Assembly (NCBI GenBank): GCA_025093985.1
Contig: JACAAK010000015.1
Coordinates: forward strand, 1-64,000
Direction: 5' to 3'
DNA length: 64,000 nucleotides
Source of the DNA: Calvatia gigantea
Lineage: Eukaryota > Basidiomycota > Agaricomycetes > Agaricales > Lycoperdaceae
Under the pieces are notes generated by a model. That model worked only from the letters and a program-made list of their open reading frames with translations. It was not told the DNA's origin and searched no databases. Both the position numbers and the translations under genes were made by a program. Below are positions 21,451-33,309 of this stretch, piece by piece; the first letter of the stretch is position 1; each line of letters begins with the position of its first letter.

Positions 21451-23430
21451 TCATATGACAGAGCATGTTCTACGCCTGATTGGTACTAACAGGCTCATAT
21501 CCACCCCTCCTCGAACTTCCGCCAATCCCAAGACCCATGAACAACCCCTTCCTACCGCTCTCGCCGTCACCGTAATCCTCCCTCTCTTTCCTCCGCCTCT
21601 TCGCTCTCGGAATCCCTCTAGAGGAACATCATAAAGCGCTTCGTATTCCACACCCAACTCTCTTCCCTTGGTCCAAAAGTCTTTACAGTTCCCAGCAATA
21701 CCAAGGTCAAATGGGTTTGATGCCTTCCCAGCTCTCGCGAGTCTATCAACGGCTTTCCCCTTCGTGAACCTATCGAAGCCCAGGAGGTTCATCAAGAAGG
21801 CGGAACCACACCCCGAACAAGATGTATGTCTGCGGCTGTGGCCTGAGTTCGACGACGCTGCGTCTCCAACAAGCGCAGTGTCTTCCGTATCCAATCCTGC
21901 AATGGCCCCTATTGCGCCTCCACCATTTCGGTGACGATGCCCCATTTGTCCGGCGTAACTCGCTCCGCCACGTCCGCCCATGTAACCGTAACGACCGAGA
22001 TTGGAGACCTCGAGGGTGGTCATCTGGCGTGCGACTTGCCAAAGTTGGGATGCGAGGAGTACGATGGTCCAGGACAATTGGAGGGTGACCCAGGCCGCGA
22101 CGGAGGCACGACGGAGACGAGGAAAGTGTCATACGAGGTTAGAAAACAGAGGTCCGCGGGAAGGACGCATCCGGGTGATAAAAGGGAAGGGCCTTGGGAG
22201 ACTGGAATACTCGAGAAGACTGGAGGAGGGGGAAAGTAAGACGGTTGTGCAATTATCCTTGACAAGGGAACGCACAGTTATAGGTTAGGTAGTCGAAGAC
22301 AATGATCCCGAGCAAGAGGGTAGTGGCAAAAACCACAAGGTGGCGGTGGTTGTTCGCACCAACTAAGAGAGGTCATTGAGCGAGTTCGCACACAAAGAGT
22401 TGAAAACATCACCTACCGTAATTCCATACCCAAGGAAAATAGGGTGGTTCAAAGTTCTCCATTCTGCTCCCATTCTGATCCCATTCTGATGATTCGGGGT
22501 GGACTCAAAATGGGACCGAGAATGGCCATTCTGACCACAATGGACCCCCCGGGCTCCTACTGCACCAGAATGGTCATTCTCAATCTTGTCCTGTTTTGAT
22601 TCGGAGTTTTATTTGTTGATGCGGTACATATGTCTGTTACAGCATGGTAGTGTATGCAATAATCCAATATATGGTACAATACCCCACCCAAGCCCTTACA
22701 AAAGGTTTAAACTTGGCCCGTAAGAAGTGAAAATCCAGATTTTCAAGTTTATGTGAACAGGTCACCTTGTGTTACCATCAGATCCCAGCATAGACATAAT
22801 GCCGAGGTTGGGGATCAATCAATCAATTGGGACTCCGGGCGGCACGAGCAAGAGCCGGCAGAACTGCCCCCACAGTTCTGAATTAATGGGTGATAAATCT
22901 TTTCAGAAACCTTGCAAGTATTTTTCAAGGTGTACATTCTTGAATAATGGTTAATCCCATTGAATTCACTGAGGAGCTTGTGACAGAGAGTACAGCAGGC
23001 CAAACGGGTGTGCAAACCCCTCTCCCGGGACCTACCGGGGGCCGGGCTGAATGCCAACAGAATGAGTGACCCAGAATGGCCATTCTGTTCCCATTTTCAC
23101 AAAAAATCGAGACGGGGGTTTCAAACATGTCCATTCTGGCACCATTCTGGTTCCCATTTTGGATCCCATTTTGACCAAATTACACTCAAATTTTGCAAAA
23201 TGGGATCCAAAATGGGATCAGAATGAGATCCGGAATGGACATGTTTGAAAGACCCTAATGACTTAAATACAGTCAGAAATACAATGTGAGCTGCGTACCA
23301 ACGGACTCACTGGTCACTCGGGCAATACATTTGTCACACACTTGACAGTGTTTCGAGCGGAGGGGTTTTCTTGCCGTACACTGGATACAGGATGTTTGCC
23401 CATTTGAGCATCCTTCCGATGCCGGTGCCT
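21451..23430 (-). pseudogene. Partial AKR1 duplicate, interrupted by a TIR element
   Basis: Minus-strand sequence from 23,430 to 21,451 matches AKR1 (39,541-42,094) from exon 5 to the C-terminus. It starts abruptly near GQVIEE, without ankyrin repeats or the first membrane segments. The DHHC region is split by an 816-bp TIR element (22,441-23,256). A 10-bp insertion near 22,105 shifts the frame. The C-terminal stretch ([20 protein letters not shown], then NPFDLG and NCKDFW) is open and lacks the two frameshifts seen in the parent. No full protein can be made. Its upstream end is joined to an F-box fragment at about 23,431. Confidence 0.88.
22441..23256. mobile_element. 816-bp non-autonomous TIR DNA transposon
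   Basis: The ends form imperfect inverted repeats of about 48 bp: the left end begins AGGGTGGTTCAAAG and the right end, reversed, begins AGGGTCTTTCAAAC. Both continue into repeated CCATTCTG/CCCATTTTG words. It is flanked by AAT on both sides (22,438-22,440 and 23,257-23,259). The AKR1 parent at 40,401-40,411 has the unoccupied site with a single AAT, which proves both borders. No transposase ORF is inside. A 3-bp duplication is compatible with Harbinger-like or CACTA-like elements, but the ends do not identify a family. Confidence 0.85.
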
Positions 23431-23845
23431 CGATAACCTAACAAGTTTCGTCGACTGCCTCCCCCGCGCTTGGTGTAGAGGTTCCAATAATGGCTGGGGA
23501 ACAGGCTCTTTCGGGTTGCGGTCAGTAAAATCCGCATGCCCAGTTTTCCGAACTGCAAGAAGCCAGCGCCCACCGCGAATAATACTGAGGTATGTTGTGT
23601 CCTCAATCGCATTAAGTCTGCGTTTCGTGGGGACCACTGTTTTTTTCTTCCAGATTTGATTGATCATAAGATGAGGCCATATCCATTCACGAAGATCGTT
23701 GGTTGGAAGGGTGTCGATGGTCCCATTTTCTGGGTGGGGAATGTTAAAATGTCAGGCAGCGTATCCCTTCGAGAGGGAGTGCCAGACCACTCGGGCTTCC
23801 GTTGCCTCAAGAAAATTTCTGGCAGACTGGGCATTGCTTAGCTGG
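23431..23845 (-). pseudogene. F-box gene fragment (array copy 2), fused to AKR1 sequence
   Basis: Minus-strand sequence from 23,845 to about 23,431 matches the middle of exon 2 of the F-box gene, from AQSxRK through REWIWP, GGRWLLAVRKTGH and PKEPVPQPLLEP to TKLV. F-box, hydrophobic start and later exons are absent. At about 23,431 it passes directly into AKR1 exon 5 sequence, but the frames do not join usefully. It lies head-to-head with copy 3, which starts about 100 bp away on the plus strand. Confidence 0.85.
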
Positions 23846-23945
23846 ATATCATGTTAAAAAGAGCTGTGACGCACCTCGCGCCTGAGTGCAAGAAGTATGA
23901 CAGACGCGTTCTCGTGTTTTCAACAGTTTTGAGAATCTTCCTCTC

Positions 23946-25593
23946 ATGCTACTCAATCTTCTTCTTCTGGCTGTCTGTGGAATCGTCGCAATTGCGTTCA
24001 GTATGTAATCCAACATCCTCGAATAGACATAACTCATCCATAGCCCTCAGCTTTTTTCCGTAACTTTGCCCGACAGCCAACCGGAATCCATGACTTGCCA
24101 CTCGAATTGCTATCTGAAATTGCGTCACATTTAGATTTCGTTGACGTGATTTCGTTGGGACAAGTGTGTCAACTATTTTTATTATGATATACACCTAAGC
24201 AGTACCCAGTCTACAAGAAAATTTCGTGAGGCGACGGAAGGCCGAGTGGTTTGGTATTCGCTCGCGAAGAGATATGCCGCCCGACATTTCAATATCCCCC
24301 GCCCAGAGAATGGAACCATCGACGCCCTTTCGACCAACGACCTTCGTGAATGGATCTTGCCTCGATTCACAATCGATCAGATTTGGCGGAGAAAACCCGT
24401 TGTCCCAACAACACGCATTCTTGACACGCCAAAGGACACAATGTGCCTGAGCTTTGTTCCGGGTGGACGTTGGCTCCTCACAATTCGGGAGACTGGACAT
24501 GTAGATTTCTATGACCTCAACTCGGAAAACCCTGTCCCCCGGTTACTTCTTGAACCCTCTGCACCCAAAAAAGAAGAAGCAGGGCCAACAGAAATTACTG
24601 TGGATATCAACCACGAAGAACCTGTTCTTGATTTCACGTTTGCTTTTAATTCCTGTAGATCCATAAGTCACCTCTGTCATATTATAATTTCTGTGTTTCG
24701 GTCAACTCATATATATCAACAGTGCATCTAGTCCCCTGGTTCGGGTGGTTACACATTCAACGGGCACGGTTGGTCGGGGTAGGACCAACCGCGACTCTCA
24801 CAGCACACAAACTTATCTCAATTCCGCACATCAGAAGAGATGTCCCGACATGTGCAATTGGACTCCACGGTGACCTTGCCGCACGCGCTGTCGTCAGAGG
24901 GCAGGTCGGTTGGATTGAAGTATTTAAATGGAAGGAGTATACGTCGACCGAGCTTGTGATCGCAAGCATACCTGTGGTGGAAAACCTGCGATCGGTATGT
25001 CGTTTTGTATGACTATATTCAACGTCAGAAGTTGTAACTTACCCAAATTAAAGGGAAGAATATATTTCATTGGCGAAGACCGGGTACTCTGCGTTGCTCA
25101 TAATGTGTTGATTTACGGAATACCTCCTCCGTCCCGTCTCGTCGTGGATTGGGATCCTGAGGTTGGATATCAAAGCGATAAAGACGTCACACATCCCCTT
25201 TGGACCTATTACAAGAAGTCCCTGGCTCCAACTAGTATTCCCTCCTTTGCCTTTGATGGCATTGACGGCTATCGTCTCGTAGTGCAGGATAGAAGCACCG
25301 TGGTCGGCATCTATATCCCTCTTTCCCCTGACCACCAACCATGCATTCGCTTCCGTGTACAACACCGACCCATGCCCTCCGCTGGAATTGGTTTATACAA
25401 AGGTTGCACAGCACATGAGGGTGCAGCTGTTGTCCGGTTCGGGTATCATTGGGATGGGGATGTCGATGCCAACTTCATTAAGACCCGAGGCGCTGACTAT
25501 TCCAAGTATTGGGATATTCTTTTCAATGAGGAAACTGGCCGGTGCCTTTTCAGGCAAAGTGTCAAAGAGATCAAGGTCATTGATTTTATCTAG
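23946..25593 (+). pseudogene. F-box gene, array copy 3 (frameshifted)
   Basis: Exon 1 (23,946-24,000) encodes a hydrophobic start like copy 1 (MLLNLLLLAVCGIV), followed by a 50-bp intron and an F-box (LPLELLSEIASHLDFVDVIS). Relative to copy 1, two bases are missing near 24,170, which shifts the frame and brings a TGA soon after the F-box. Downstream segments stay recognisable: 24,246-24,700 (AKRYAARHFNIPRPENG, GGRWLLTIRETGHVDFYDL), 24,740-24,993 and, after the conserved third intron, 25,052-25,593 ending in a long open stretch. Intron 2 borders are also damaged. A truncated product is possible but unlikely to be useful. Confidence 0.85.
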
Positions 25594-25639
25594 CTCGCTA
25601 TGGACAATGCAAGTTGGTTCGTGTCATTCCCCCCTGTAA

Positions 25640-26300
25640 CCCTCGAATCGTAGCTCTTGCGAGTCTGTCAACGTTCCCCCGTGAATTTATCAAAGCACTG
25701 GAGATTCGTCAGGAAGGCAGACCACATTCCAAACAAGCATATGTCTGTGACTTTGCCCAGAGCTCGATGATGCCATGTCTCCGACGAGCGCAGTGTCTTC
25801 TATATCCAGTCCTGCAATGGTTCCCATTGCCCTTCCCCCCCCACTGTTTCAAGGGCGATGCCCTATTTGACTGGCGTAACTCGCTCCATCTTGTCCACCC
25901 CTATCACCATAACAATAGAGATGGGAAAACTCGAGGGTCGCCAGCCGATGCACATTTTGCCAAAGTGACTGGGATATAGGACGATGTTCCAGGAGACCTA
26001 GAGAGTCGCCCACACGACGACGGGAGATGGGGGGTGGGGGTCGTAGGAGGTTAGGTTGTGACGAAGGTCACAAATTGTTGGTATTTGCTCACATTGAACA
26101 ACAAACCACCGAGCAATCCCGTCAACCGAAACCATCACTATAATCCCATAATCTAAGACAATTGCGAGACCACGCCAAAGACGAAATGTCAGCCGTGAGC
26201 GGGCGGAATGACAATCTACTTTGCCTTGTCATGCACTGGACACCACTGGATACAGAAAGTTTTTTTGCTTGAGCGTCCTTTGCTTTCTTCTTGAAAATCT
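25640..26300 (-). pseudogene. Degenerate AKR1 C-terminal fragment
   Basis: Reading leftwards, FCIQW near 26,260 resembles the FCIQC start of the DHHC cysteine-rich domain, and 26,000-25,640 matches the AKR1 C-terminal exon with many indels (compare gcgcagtgtcttc and atccaatcctgcaatgg in the parent). The order is as in the parent gene, but most of the sequence between is lost. It directly follows F-box copy 3, as the AKR1 piece follows the F-box/G pair elsewhere in the array; gene G is missing here. Confidence 0.7.
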
Positions 26301-27140
26301 ATCAGGAGATAACCCTCGCTAACGTTAATGCCATCATCATGCATCACCCTGGCCTTGACCGTGTATGAATACCCTTCAAAGGTATAAGCCTGAAATAGCA
26401 ATCTCAAAATCGGCAACATGGACTTAGGGGCACCATCCAGGATTGCAAGAGGAATATATTAAAGGCAGGGAGAGTGCCCGGTTCAAGCCCTTCGGTGACA
26501 TGAATGGCGATAGCGGCGAGTTGGGAGATGGAATCGCACATGCAAAGGTCTCTGATGTATTCAACCACACCGTGATAAAGGCAAGGAGCCCCGAGGACAC
26601 CGCCGAAAACCTCGCTATACCTTGCTAGACCAGCCAAGCTGCATTGAAGGTGTGAGTCCCTAATACGTTCGATTTATGGTTATCGCGCCTGTTTGGTCTA
26701 GAGAAGCACTCCTAATTTCGACACCTTTGCGAACTTATCCGCGACATCTTGAACGATGGCGAATTTTTGGACATTTGTAGGATCGTAAAGCCAAACATTG
26801 GATGGTATTCCGGACGCCATCAATCCAGTTACACAGTGCTTCGAGAAGAGAGAGAAATTCATGCGAAAATCTTCTTAAAGCAGGTCATTCCTCTCCGTAT
26901 GGTCAACCGGGCATCAAGATTGTGCGATTCTCTCTAGTTGTGGGAGAATAAGCTCTGCGTCCTTGAAAGACATCGCTCACAGCAGTTCATGGTCACCGTC
27001 CTGAGTAGTTAAAGGGGCCACAATAAAAATCACTCGGTAATAGTCCGCGATCATGGATGGTGGAAGAATAGATACTGGTTTTGGTTGAGGTCACAACAGG
27101 CAGATGAGGAAATTGATGGAGGTGAAGAACATTGTACCTA
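26301..27140 (-). pseudogene. Unidentified decayed gene, related to 29,946-31,320
   Basis: The block around aatcggcaacatggactt (about 26,410) recurs near 30,190, and the similarity continues for several hundred bases, including tttgcgaacttatccgcgac near 26,725. Minus-strand frames give fragments such as YSEVFGGVLGAPCLYHGVVE, but stops break them and I recognise no family. It may be a fifth gene of the ancestral duplication unit, or the 5' flank of an AKR1-like locus. Confidence 0.45.
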
Positions 27141-27149
27141 TCCACAAAC

Positions 27150-27690
27150 ATGGACAAAGGCGTCGGCGCCGGAATATGCTCAGAAATGATATGGATTATT
27201 TCATACTGACCTCAATGTCCGACACTTAACTTCACTGTTCTCTAAGAATAACTAAGTCTCGGTCGCTCGTTATACGCACGAGAACTGAAGGACTAACTAC
27301 TACGAAGCTGTTGTATTTAAGTATATGAGAGTGAGGGCCATATGTCTAGTAAAAGATAATTCCGTATGTCCAAAAACCACGCGGCAGGTCTAGCGAGACA
27401 TGCTGCCCATTGTTCCATCTTCCCCTCATTGTTCCGTCGTCCTCACGTCCACCCGTTGTGGGTCCGCTTTCGGCCTCGGACCGCGTTTGTAAATCCAACA
27501 CGTTCAAATGACGCGAGAGGTGCCCATGATATATTGATAAGTATGACAAGGGAGATCATTGTCACGCGCAGCAGGCCAGAAGTGTGACAGACGTGAGAAC
27601 GCGTCTTCTAATTCCATTGTCCAGATGCCCAACCCTGTCATGTTACTGAATTTATTTTATTTTATTTTATTTTGTTAAATCGTCAATCAA
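27150..27690 (+). pseudogene. 5' flank and decayed exon 1 of F-box copy 4
   Basis: The sequence from about 27,150 (ggacaaaggcgtcggcgcc) matches the 5' flank of F-box copy 1 near 16,165. The copy of exon 1 starts near 27,640 (atgttactgaattta), but its hydrophobic codons are replaced by a short (ttttat)n microsatellite running into a stop. The remainder of copy 4 begins at 28,325 after an unrelated ~630-bp insert. Confidence 0.65.
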
Positions 27691-28324
27691 AGGCAGTGCA
27701 CGTGGCAGTCCGCCCTACGTAAGAACACATGCAGGTACTAAGTTGACCTCATCGACCCGAAACTGAAAAGATGGCCCGAGAACCCATGAAACACGTACGG
27801 CTAAGAATTGTCCGGAAGCGCAGGTAACGCCCTATGCCCCCCAAAAAAGAAATGCACCCCAGAACCAACTATTGCACGCACACGTGAGGCCAGAAGGGCA
27901 GACTAAGCTGCTCCGTCCTCTCTTCGATGTAACGCCACTGTAAGCCGTGTACCTTCTGCCAAGCTAAGACCTGGCCCAGCCAGCATTGTCGCGTCCCAAA
28001 GCCCGGCCCAAAGCCTGTCCAAAGCTCCTTCCCCCTAGGATCCCGGCACTCCCTCCAGCCACGGGTCGCCAGCCCCTCGTCGCGTCCTAGTGGATCCCAA
28101 TCCCTCTCCAGCCAAACCCGGAACTTGTCTCCAACCTCTGTGTCCAAGTTCAGCCGCCAACCGTTGTGTGCAGCCTCTGCCCCTCGCCACATAAGAGGCG
28201 GGGGCCTGGTGCGTGGGGCCCTCCAGAGGGGGGCGTCATCGCGTAAATGCAGCGGGTAGTTGTCCGCTGGGATTTGCCTATCTAGTCCAAGCTCTTCCAC
28301 TGAGTCAGTAAGAACATCAACTGA
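27691..28324. other. ~630-bp unrelated insert between exon 1 and exon 2 of F-box copy 4
   Basis: This GC-richer stretch has no counterpart in the other F-box copies. On the minus strand a 154-codon open frame (28,333-27,869, no ATG needed) reads through words such as FRVWLERDWDPLGRDEG and ELWTGFGPGFG. It looks protein-like in composition but I do not recognise it. It could be a captured gene fragment or an old transposon end. Confidence 0.4.
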
Positions 28325-29790
28325 AGCCAGCATCTAGATTTTGTTGACATGATTTCATTGCGCCAGGTGCATCACAACTATATTTATCATGACACCACTT
28401 ACGCAGTGCCCAGTTGACCAGAAAACTTCGTGAGGCGACAGAAGCCCGAGTGGTCTGGCATTCGCTCGTGAAGAGATACGCTGCCCGACGTTTCAACATC
28501 CCGCGCCCAGAGAGTGGAACCATTGACACCCTTTCAACCAACGACCTTCGTGAATGGATATGGCCTCGTCTTGTGATTGATCGAATTTGGAGGATGAAGA
28601 CGGTGGTCCCTATGAAGCGTAGACTTGACATGCACGGGGACACGGCAGACTTCAGTATTATCTGCGGTGGGCGCTGGCTCCTCGCAGTCCGGAAAACTGG
28701 TCATGTGGATTTCTATGACCTCAATTCGAAAGAACCCGTTCCCCAGCCATTATTAGAACCCTCTACGCAAAGCGCGGAAGAAGCAGGACCCACGAAACTT
28801 GTTGTGGACATCAACCGAGAGGCACCAGTCCTTGATTTCACTTTTGCCGTCAGCTTATGTGGTTGATTCTGCATGCTCGATGAATAACTCATTTTCACCA
28901 ATAGGATTCAAAAGGCCCAGTTTTGGATAGTTGCACATCCGACAAGCATGGCTAACTGGCACCGGCCCATCGGCCACTCTCTCAGCACATAAACTCGTTT
29001 CAATTCCGCACATCAGGAGAAATGCCGTCACATGTACTATAACATTGAGTGGTGGCCTTGCCGCACGCAGCATTGCCGAAGGCAGAAACACCTGGATTGA
29101 GGTGTTCAAATGGAAGGAATGCACGTCCACAGAACTTATGGTTGTAGTCTTACGTGTCCACAAAACCCTGCGAACTGTATGTAATCCCCTTCCCTTACTC
29201 AAATAGGACTCGCAGTTGACCCAGACTGAAGGGAGAGATGTACCTCATCGGTGAGGATCGGATCCTTTGCGTCGCTAGGCGTGGCGTCTTCATTCACCGG
29301 ATACCACCTCTGTCACGCCTCCTTGTGGACTGGAACCCTTCCGTTGGATACCAGGATGACAAGGACATCGCGGAGCCTATGTGGTCCTATGATGAAAGAT
29401 ATTTCGCCTTAGATAATGACCCCTCTCTTTCCTTTGACGGCTCCACAGGATACCGCCTTGTTGTCCGGGATGTGCGCGACGTTGTTGGCATCTATATCCC
29501 CCTCTCCCCCGACGGGCAACCGTGCGTTCAGTTTCGAATCCAGTCGTATTTCTTGATCTCCGTTGCAACCGGTTTATGCAAGGGATGTGCGATGTACAAG
29601 GAGTCGCCTGCCGTCCGCTTTGGCTATGAGTGGGATGGCAATGCTGATGCCAATTTCGTCAATTTTCAGAGTAGGGAATATTCGCACCTTGCTGAGATAT
29701 TCTTCGATGAAGAGACTGGACGATGTCTTCTCAGGAAAACTCGAACGGAAATTTGGATGTATGATTTCATGTTTAGTGTCCATCCTTTTT
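28325..29790 (+). pseudogene. F-box gene, array copy 4 (5' truncated, frameshifted)
   Basis: It begins inside the F-box (HLDFVDMISLRQV). A one-base deletion near 28,395 shifts the frame. The following part (28,414-28,850) is open and close to copy 1 (RHxFNIPRPESGTIDTL counterpart, GGRWLLAVRKTGHVDFYDL). In exon 3 a Trp codon after FG is TAG near 28,930. The third intron and exon 4 (from about 29,236) are well conserved to DFMF near 29,775. It lacks its start and has at least two further lesions. Confidence 0.87.
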
Positions 29791-29879
29791 GTTATCCTAG
29801 TCTAATGCTGATTTCCGCGGACAAAAGCCAGAGGGAACGAGATGTACACCTCACGAAACAGTTTTCCCTTTCTGACTTA

Positions 29880-29945
29880 CAATATTGATTCATGCCGCCG
29901 TCCTCCAACGCGTGCTTCCAAGCACCCAAATTTTTTGGTTCAGTT
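29880..29945 (-). pseudogene. Short AKR1 exon 2 fragment (~65 bp)
   Basis: The words tcatgccgccgtcctccaa and cgtgcttccaagcacccaaa match AKR1 near 41,231-41,275 with few changes (end of the ankyrin exon, AWKRALEEGG). The flanks do not match AKR1. It follows F-box copy 4, in line with AKR1 pieces trailing F-box copies across the array. Confidence 0.75.
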
Positions 29946-31370
29946 GAGAAATGATGCGAGGTATGAATCAGTAAATCCTCGGCGCCCTGACTCCTCGAGC
30001 GAAGGCACCCTAATCACCGAACAGAGCTTCTGGAGAGCACCACAGACAACATTGTACTGTGAATCGAACAGCGTGGTGACAACGCGAGCGAATATTCATC
30101 CTCACTATTGCCGATGTCACCGCCGCCCTGTCCCTTGACCATATATGAATCCCCTCCAAACGTATAAGTCTGTAACAGCAATTTCGAAATCGGCAACATG
30201 GACTTGGGCGCACCAACCAGGATTGCGGAATGGGATGTGTAGAGGGTGAGAGAGAACCCAGTTTAAGGGTCCCGGTGACGGAAACAATGATGACGAGTTG
30301 GAAGAGGGTCGCGTCCGTGTAGGTCCCCGGTGTAGCGAACCATTGTTGGGGCAAGGACAAAGAGTCCCGAGGATGTTCCCGCTATACTTTACTCCATTGT
30401 CCAAGGCCCACCAAGGGGCGTGAGATCCCCGTATGCTTGATATATGGCTATTGTACCTGTTTAGTCCCGGGAAGTACTCCTAATTTTGAGATCTTTGCCG
30501 TCTCCTCTGCGATATTTTGAACAATAGGGATTTTTCAGCACTGGCAAGACCGTGAGGCCACAACATCAGACAGGCATGCCGAGCATTGGTGGTTTGGACG
30601 CCAGGGAGGCAGCTAAGGGAATGGCCATGAGCATCCAATTCTGTCTCGGGCATGGCGAACTGAGTGACACTGTAAAACTAGCCACAGCATCGGGGAACGT
30701 CGCACGAATACTGAACACTCTCGCCCCTTTCTCCTTGGTTTCGCTGGTGTCTGCGGCTGACTGACTCAATACAAAGTCGTTGGAGTGGCTGAACAACCCC
30801 CTGCGCTGGGGGGCACGAAGGGACGACCTGAGACTTGGGGATTCGTTCCAGTGAAGTACCTTGGCACTGGCCAACACGTTCGCGACCTTGGTAACGTGAG
30901 GATACAAACCAGGTTCACTCTTTTTCGCTGAGGTCGGTGATTATAGTCACGGTCGCCTGTTCCCCCAACCCTGCCCCTTCAACATAAGGAGAAGGGGGAC
31001 CCTTGGATGGGGCATTCAATGATGGCTGGCTGGGCGTCCAATGCGGCCGGCCCCGACCCAGTTCCATCTCTGTTATGAACGACCTCCTCAGGTACGAACC
31101 TCTCCTCATTTGGGTTTTCGGCGCTGATCTGCCGAGGAGAGGGTGCCGAAGAGTTTATCTGAAAACCATCACTCACATTCGACGATGAAGGTACTGAATG
31201 GTTAAATGCACCACAAGAAAAAATAGCTCGGCATGAGTCCACAGTAGAAGGTGAGAAGCTGGGCCCTGGTTCCGACTGAGGTCGCGATGGGTGGATGAGG
31301 AATCAGGGTAAACAAGGAAAATCAGGTCGTAAGCCCAACCTTCCTCCCTGCCAGGCTGCTACTACAACGA
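29946..31370. other. Non-coding or decayed sequence, partly related to 26,301-27,140
   Basis: The part 30,130-30,600 resembles 26,340-26,800. The part 31,190-31,320 (ctgaggtcgcgatgggtggatgagg) resembles 27,070-27,110. Minus-strand open frames at 30,907-30,566 and 31,242-30,979 are not supported by similarity or splice structure that I can see. No gene is called. Confidence 0.4.
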
Positions 31371-31578
31371 TTTTTATTTACGAGCGCAGACAAAGGCGTT
31401 AGCATCGGAATATATTTAGTATAAAGATTATTGATGCTGACCTCGAGGTCCGAACGACCCTATAGTCTCGGAGGAGTGACACGTACGACAAGGTAAAGAT
31501 GGGAGAAATAGTTGTCACACACCTCGGTGCAAGAAGTGTGACATACGCGTTCTCGCGTCCTTAGATTCCAACCCTCTC

Positions 31579-33303
31579 ATGCTGTTCCACTTTTTTCTTC
31601 TGGCAATCTGTGGGATCGTCGGAATTTTCTACAGTATGATATTCAATAAACTACGAAGAAACATCGCTCATCATAGCCTTTAGCTTTTTCCCGCAAATGT
31701 GTCCGCCGGCCGTCGGGCGTTCACGACCTGCCTCCTGAACTACTGTCGGAAATTGCGTCACATCTAGATTTCGTTGACGTGATTTCATTGCGCCAGGTGT
31801 GTTATAACTATTTCTATTGTGATATCCACCTGAGTAGTGTTCAGTCCACCAGAAAGCTTCGTGAGGCAACGGAAGCCCGAGTGGTCTGGTACTCACTCGC
31901 GAAAGAGTACACCGTCCGACATTTCAATATCCCGCGCCCAGAGAACGGAACTATCAACTCCCTTACAACCTAACGACCTTCGTAAATGGATCTGGCCTCG
32001 TCTTGCGATCGATCAAATCTGGAGAAAAAAGATGGTGGTCCCCACAACACGCAGGCTTGACACGCATAGGGAAATGGAAGAGTTCACCGTTATTCCTGGT
32101 GGACGCTGGCTTCTTGCTACTCGGGTAACCGGACACATAGATTTCTATGACCTCGATTCGAAAGAACCCGCTTCCCAGCTACTATTGGAACCTTTCTTTA
32201 CCACGCGAGGAAGAGGCGGGGCCGACTCAAATTGCTGTCGACATCAACCGAGAGGCACCAGTCCTTGAGTTTGGGTTCGCCTTTGGTTCTACTGGATCCA
32301 GATGTTAGTTTTCTGTGGACGATTCTCCACGCTTTATTAACGACTCACTCCGATCAATTATAAATTAGGGTTCAAGAGCCCCAGTTTCGGATGGTTGCAC
32401 ATTCGACGAGCCTGGTTAGTCGGCACCGGACCGTCTGCGACTCTCTTCAGCAGACAAACTCGTATCAATTCCGCATATCAGAAGAGATGCTGTTACATAT
32501 ACAGTCGCATTGAGTGGTGGCCTCGCTGCTCGTAATCTTGCCGAGGGTAGGAATAGCTGGATTGAGGTGCTCAAATGGAAAGAATGCACATCAACAGAAC
32601 TCGTGGTCGCGATTATACGCATCTGCAGAGCCCAAATTGTATGTGATCCCTTATTCCTTACTCGATTGAGATTCGTAACTTACTTCTCATAACCCCGCGA
32701 ACTGTATGTGGTCCTTTATTCTTTGCCCAAATGGGATCCGCAACCTACTCAAAATGAAGGAAAAGATGACCTTCATCGGTGAGGATCGGATCCTTTGTGT
32801 TGCTAAGTATGGCATCTTCATCCACCTGGATACCGCCCCCACTTCATCTTCTCGGGGACCCTGAGGTCGGATACCAGGACAACGGGGGCATCGCAGAGCC
32901 TGTGTGGTCCTATGACGAGGGACATTTTGCTTTGAGGGGTGTCCCCTCCATTTACTTTGATGGCTCTATGGGCTATCGTCTTATTGTTCAAGATCAGGTG
33001 GACGTGATTGGCATCTATGTTCCTCTCTTCCCCGGCAACCAACTGTGCGTTCAGTTCCGAATACAGTTACATTTCCCGACCATTGTAGGGACTGGCTTAT
33101 ACAAAGGGTGTGCAATGGATAGGGAGTCGCCCGCCATTCGGTTCGGCTACGGATGGGATGACAACGTTGATATCAATTTCATCAATGTTCAGAGTGGGGA
33201 AGATTTGCGCTCTGCTGCGATATTTTTTGATGAGGAGACTGGTCGTTGTCTAATCAGGGGAACTCGAACAAAATTCTGGATCTTCGATTTTACATTTTCC
33301 TAA
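31579..33303 (+). pseudogene. F-box gene, array copy 5 (multiple frameshifts)
   Basis: Exon 1 starts at 31,579 with the hydrophobic anchor (MLFHFFLLAICGIVG), the intron ends at about 31,687, and the F-box (LPPELLSEIASHLDFVDVIS) is intact. One extra base near 31,970 shifts the frame within the segment equivalent to LTTNDLREW, and another indel occurs near 32,205. Later exons are recognisable to DFTFS at 33,303. A duplicated intron-3-like segment lies at 32,640-32,760. It is followed convergently by the truncated gene G3. Confidence 0.87.
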
Positions 33304-33309
33304 CATCTG

